Origin: Branchiostoma floridae
Taxonomy: Eukaryota > Chordata > Leptocardii > Amphioxiformes > Branchiostomatidae
Direction of reading: 5' to 3'
Length of the DNA stretch: 48,846 bases
Assembly (NCBI RefSeq): GCF_000003815.2
Contig: NC_049982.1
Span: 29,010,548-29,059,393, forward strand
Below the pieces are notes generated by a model. The model made no database searches. It had not been told where the DNA came from and worked only from the letters and a program-made list of their open reading frames with translations. Every line of letters begins with the position of its first letter. Position 1 is the stretch's first letter. This document shows, one piece after another, positions 44,078 through 48,846 of the stretch. The translations under genes were made by a program, and so were the position numbers.

Positions 44078-47000
44078 ATGGAGAAGATACAGCCAACCCA
44101 AGAAGACAACCTTCATCAGACTTTAATGGATCTGAAGGTGAAAACCTCTGTTTTAGAGGTTCCACAGGTGGAGCGGGAAAAGATGACCAGTAGGACCATG
44201 GAGATGGTCAACACGTATGATGACAACATCAGAAACCTGACCTGGGGACCGGTCAAGACGGCGGACCAGGGAAGTCTGCCAGTCATCGGTGAAATTGAGG
44301 AAGATCCATCTGAATATGGTATTTCAAAATATTATTTTCATTTTTCATACTTTTGTGTGTATACGCCATATAATAAGCAAACAAATATTGGTATTGGAAC
44401 GAGCTTACTTTTATTCATACGATTTTCCTTAATCAAGGAACAGATAAACTTTTGCAAAGCAGCCCGTCTTAATCTTCATAAAGATAGTAAACAAAGGGAA
44501 TAATGAATCTTACTAAATTCAAAGTTATCGTGAATTAGCCATTGGTAACTATTGCAGGGCTTCTAATGCTTGTATGTCATAACATGTAATGAAATTACAA
44601 CCAAGAGAAGCCCTGTAACACTGCAATAGTAACCTAAACCATTAATTCAAAGATCTCTACACAGATTTGGTCATGCAAGACTTCAATGCCCACTTGGCAA
44701 ATGGTGGAATAAACCCGGGCCATCCGACTATGTTCGGTTTTGTTCCCTGCGGCCATGGAACATATCCCGCAGCCATGGGTGCCTTCATACCGGTGACCTT
44801 TGCTACATACTCAGGTATGGCGGATGTTGTGTATCTTGGGCTCTCAATCTTCACCAGTTAGGCTTAGGTCCCAATTGGAAAAAAAGGCAATTTCTGACAG
44901 GCCGTTTTGGGGCACTCTCGAGTCTGACCACTCTCGGGGTATTTTTTGGGCCCGGCCGGGTACCGGGTTGAATTTAAGTCTGACTTAAGATCCCACAACC
45001 CGGAAACAAATAGACGCCGTGACCTTCCCGTGGGGAACACCGGGGGGGGGGGGGGGGTATATCCGGAAGTCCACTGGGACGAATCTGTGGCGTTCGGGGC
45101 CCAGTCGTGGCTATATCTCTGACGGGAACCGGTGCACACAAATATACATCTTGAAACACTTTTAGTTTGGTTGCAACGAAGACATTCGACAATTTTAGCT
45201 AATTAGAGCTATGGATGGTACTAGGCAAGGTAAGGTAAAGCTACAATATTCAGGTTAGTCAAAATAACCAGAGTACATTTAAAAACAGGAATCCATTGGA
45301 AGAGCACATCAATTGTTGAGATGGAGAACAAGCTGATCACGTGGGTGGCAGACTTGTTCGGGTACCCCGCTGGGCATGCCGGGAACATCTCATCAGGAGG
45401 TTCTCTCGCTACGCTCACAGCGTTAGCTGTCGCACGGGACAGCAGGGAGCTGAAAGCCGCAGACTTTCACAGGTTTCTGATCGTTTAACACCCTACATTC
45501 TGTCATTGACATTGTAGATTCTCCACTTGTAAATGTGAAGCAAATATCCCTGGCGTACCAGCCTCCTATCCGCCCTTCTTGCTGCGTTACAACTGGTCAT
45601 TCTTCATCCAATCAGCTTATGATAAAGAGCTAGAGGCAACGTTATTCCCTACAAAACTGAAGGGGAGTATCTGATTGGCTGGCAGCTGGCCGGAGATACT
45701 ACCGCTGCCAGATTGCAGGAGGGCACGCCAAGGCCTTTGCTTCACATTAAAATTGACGTTTTTTTCTGATTATGTAATCTATTTCAGAGGAATTGGCTGT
45801 TTTAATAATATTTTGCTTTCTTTATTCAATGTACAAGATTAGGGATGAACGAAAACAACTGTACAAAACAGATGAAAATTATTATGTCTATTGTTATGTC
45901 TCTCCATAGATGTGTGATCTATTGTAGCGAGTTTGCCCATTACTCGGTACAGAAGGGACTTCGCGCCGTGGGGTTGAGGGAAGCCATTCTTAGGACAGTT
46001 CCAGTCGACAAGTCGCTCAAGATGACAGCATCGGGTCTTGAGAGGCAGATCATAGAAGATACGAAAGTAAGACACGTCCTTGAAAAAAACTAAGTACTCT
46101 TTAAAGAACTACAAAATGTTTCAAGCAAAGGCAATATTGCATGTTTATGGACATTTTCTGACTTTTTCATTCAGATGCTAAAAGGAGCCGACCAATCGTT
46201 TCTGAAAAGGGACGATACCGACTTCCTTCCACCTTTGACCCATTGCTTACGTCACATGTCCGTGATGTCACGTGGTCTAAACAGGCGGGACATATCAGTC
46301 ATACTAAAGACGACCAGATGAATATTACATAAGCAGTCTTGCTAACCCTACCATGTGACTGACTTGGCAGTAAACAGAAACAGAACAATTATAGTTTTTT
46401 TTCCCATCTACCAACGTTGGCTCTCTGACGGTACATTGCCTTGCACATGTATGATTATAATATCTAATCAATTGCCTACCCAGACCGGCTTGTTGCCCTT
46501 CCTGGTGGCGGCAACTGTGGGCACCACGCTGACCGGAAGTGTGGACCCTGTGAACGACATCGCTGACGTGTGTGACCGTCACCAACTCTGGCTCCACGTT
46601 GATGCCGCGTATGGAGGGTTCTTCGCTCTGTGTGACGAAGTGAAACAGCTGTTTGCTGGTGTTGAGCGGAGCGATTCCATTGTAGTTAATCCACACAAAG
46701 GTGCGTATTTATTTATATTTATAAAGAAAAGGAACCAATTCTAATTTTACGTCTAATGCTTGAGAGACCATCGGTGGTTTGCCATTAATGTATACACGTG
46801 AAATGTTTTCATACAAGATTTCGTGACTAGGGCCTTGGTCACACTTCGGTCACTCGATCGTAAAGCAATCGTGAATGTACAATGTAAAATTCAAGATTAC
46901 ATGTACATGTCGTGTATATGATGAGAAGACAATTGTCCAGGATTGGCATCAGAGGTTGATCAAATCACAGCATGTTTGGAATTCTACATCAAAACCGTAC

Positions 47001-48329
47001 CTCGGCCTGCAACGAATGTGGCCGTATAGTAAGCAACTACCCTTCTGTATCTATACATAAGAATATTACCCTTTGATTATAATGATCATTATCATCGTAT
47101 TCATTTTAGGGTTGTTTGTGCCCTGTGGCGTTGGCGTTCTGGTGGTGAAAGACGGAAAGAAGCTCCAACAGTGTTGTTCCATGGATCACACACCTACCTA
47201 CTTCAGGGGAGCTCCAATGTTTTCAGCTGAACATCTGTCTCCATCTGAACTCTCCTTTGAACTCACCAGGCCTTTTAGGTAAAAGTATCCTTTACTCGTT
47301 CAAAGCTATATATTTTCTTAACCGCATATCATAGTTTAGTCATAACCATCGAAAGAGACGCAGAAAAAAATGCTAAACTTGAAGGTGATCTCGGAATAGA
47401 CTACGCTCTCAGTCAAGCTAGAATATAAGTCAAAATCATTGAATTTCCCACAACTTTCCTGGTGTATATATTACCTCTTAAGTCCTTGGGCTACAGAGCT
47501 ACGAAATCATTAACAGCGGTGGTTGTTTAACTACCATTATCTTTAAACTAAAAAGGAACAAATCGACACTATTAGACATAATTTATACTCGTGACCATCT
47601 AATACGAAGCGAGCACTATCCGTCAGGATATTGCACTGGTTGAATTAAGCTGACAGTGTGCTCAACAACAGATTTTTAGTTGGTATAGCATAAAAATTGT
47701 CTTCTTCACAGAGGTGCTAAGATGTGGCTTCCACTGAAAATGTTTGGTGTTGGGGTTTTCCGTGAGGCACTGAAAGAGAAACTTCTACTGGCACGGTACT
47801 TCTACGGGAAACTGAAAGGTAATATGAAACTTCCCACTTCCGTCAATGCATTATCATTATTTCTAGCATGGATTTCTAGGGTGTTTTCTGGAAAGAACTT
47901 TGATTGCTGAGCGATTATGTTTATCAATATCTCACGCCTTCAGCCATCTCTGCTGGTGGTTTTAGATTATATGAATCATGATTTAGATTTTATTATGTTG
48001 CTCTTATTCTTCGTCAATAAAATCACGCACTTGTTCTCCGCACAGGAACGGGTCAGTTCGAGCTACCACTGGAGCCGGAACTGTCCGTGGTCCTGTTCCG
48101 TGCTACAGCGCCACCTGGCGTCAACATCAACAACTTCAACCAACAGCTCTTGGACGGCCTGAATTCTGACGGAAAAATCTTCATGACGCCCGCCGTACTT
48201 TCCGATCAGTTTTACCTGCGTGTCTGTGTCCTGTGCTTCAGGACCCACATTGATCATATTGATCTTTGCTTCTCTTTGATCCAAGAGAAACGTCTGTATC
48301 TTTTGGAGTCACTTCGTTGTGATGCTTAA
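44078..48329 (+). CDS. PLP-dependent group II decarboxylase, paralogue 3 (8 coding exons, 502 aa)
   Basis: Coding exons: 44078-44318, 44665-44814, 45289-45472, 45910-46066, 46484-46700, 47110-47278, 47712-47818, 48046-48329. All introns are GT-AG with phases identical to copies 1 and 2; this is the most compact copy. The start ATG (MEKIQPTQED) is 15 bp inside an exon with acceptor AG at 44061-44062. Key residues are His202 (FAHYSVQKG), Asp284 (HVDAAYGG) and Lys316 (NPHKG). The catalytic-loop position is Tyr347 (TPTYFRG), as in classic aromatic amino acid decarboxylases. Other matches are GHPTMFGFVPCGHGTYPAAM in the N-terminal domain, and SELSFELTRPFRG and KMWLPLKMFGVGVF, shared with bacterial members. 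Of the three copies this looks most like a standard decarboxylase; the substrate cannot be told from sequence. Confidence 0.92.
45042..45057. repeat. Poly-G tract in intron 2 of copy 3
   Basis: About 16 G in a row within a GC-rich patch (44930-45130); homopolymer length is unreliable. Confidence 0.7.
46176..46275. promoter_or_regulatory. Candidate conserved element in intron 4, copy 3
   Basis: Third paralogous copy of the intron 4 block: TGCTAAAAGGAGCCGACCAA, GGGACGATACCGACTTCCTT, CCACCTTTGACCCATTGCTT, ACGTCACATG and TGATGTCACGTGG. About 210 bp before exon 5. Confidence 0.4.
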
Positions 48330-48830
48330 ACTTTCATTGTATGGTTATCGATATGGCGTTTTGAAAAGGGGGTAGATGACGAAAATGTCCACTTTCTGAG
48401 TTGTAGCCAGATAGAGTCTGAAAAAGACCCTTTCATTTGTAGTTTTAGTTTAGAAATTATAGAGATTTGATATTTCCAAAGTTATAATCTTTAGTCCTAA
48501 GGGATGATATATTGTGTAGCAAACAAATGTAGGAATTTGATCAACTTTTATGTATCCCATTAGGTGGCTAGAGTGAATAGCTAGGTTAACCAGGTGATGG
48601 ATTTTTTTTAACATTCTAACTTTCTGAAATGCCCCCCCCCCCCCGCGCTAACACGTGTCTGTCATAAACGTTGCACAATGGTGAATGCAACCGAGGATAT
48701 CGTGGATACTTTAACTAGTGCTAAGGAATAAGGCAACGAGGAATAAAAAAAACCTTGTATCCAAACCGTGTGTATATTTTTTCTAACCGAAGGGACTACT
48801 CTACAAGATTAATAAATAAGATTAAAAAAA
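48330..48830 (+). repeat. Duplicated 3' flank of copies 2 and 3 (right member)
   Basis: Near-identical to 24238-24750, with small indels at the poly-C run and a short insertion after TGTCTGTCA. AATAAA hexamers occur at about 48743 and 48812. Confidence 0.9.
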
Positions 48831-48846
48831 GATGAAACGCGCGTAT

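Noticed and set aside
44864-45192. Pro-rich minus-strand ORFs in intron 2 of copy 3
   Set aside because: They are caused by the poly-G tract and surrounding GC patch.

Overview
The window is a piece of an animal nuclear genome. Genes are split by GT-AG introns. Tandem paralogues sit among many interspersed repeats: a full-length LINE, CR1-like LINE 3' ends with ATTG-repeat tails, a tRNA-derived SINE, hAT-like and mariner-like elements, and foldback MITEs. One 100-N assembly gap is present. The mix fits an invertebrate deuterostome such as a lancelet (Branchiostoma), but that is an inference from style and recollection, not proof.

Layout, left to right. (1) 1-2467, minus strand: an uninterrupted reading frame of at least 822 codons that runs off the left edge. 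It belongs to a zinc-finger-bearing family I remember as repeated in many invertebrate genomes, possibly mobile. (2) 2468-6330: no convincing gene; assembly gap, repeats and homopolymers. (3) 6348-12773, 16641-24237 and 44078-48329, plus strand: three complete paralogous genes for a group II PLP-dependent decarboxylase. Each has eight coding exons with identical intron phases, giving 499, 504 and 502 residues. (4) 26343-39053, plus strand: between paralogues 2 and 3, a four-exon gene for a 438-residue protein with an N-terminal hydrophobic segment and a C-terminal CxxCH haem-attachment motif. It resembles bacterial cytochrome c-domain proteins. (5) 26854-33324, minus strand: a 6.5-kb L1/Tx1-type LINE in the first intron of that gene, with a target-site duplication, only one premature stop in ORF1 and one 14-bp duplication frameshift in ORF2. 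(6) 39054-44062: repeats only, including a SINE and an internally deleted mariner.

Functional reading. All three decarboxylases keep the PLP lysine (NPHK), the HVDAAYGG aspartate and the ring-stacking histidine. They differ at the position that best aligns with the catalytic-loop tyrosine of aromatic amino acid decarboxylases: Cys in copies 1 and 2, Tyr in copy 3. This is the most testable sign of functional divergence. Several exons and the 3' flanks are nearly identical between copies while neighbouring exons differ, which suggests gene conversion or recent unequal exchange. The decarboxylases (in their C-terminal half) and the cytochrome-like protein both look more like bacterial proteins than standard animal ones, so the locus may hold anciently acquired bacterial genes; this needs a phylogeny.
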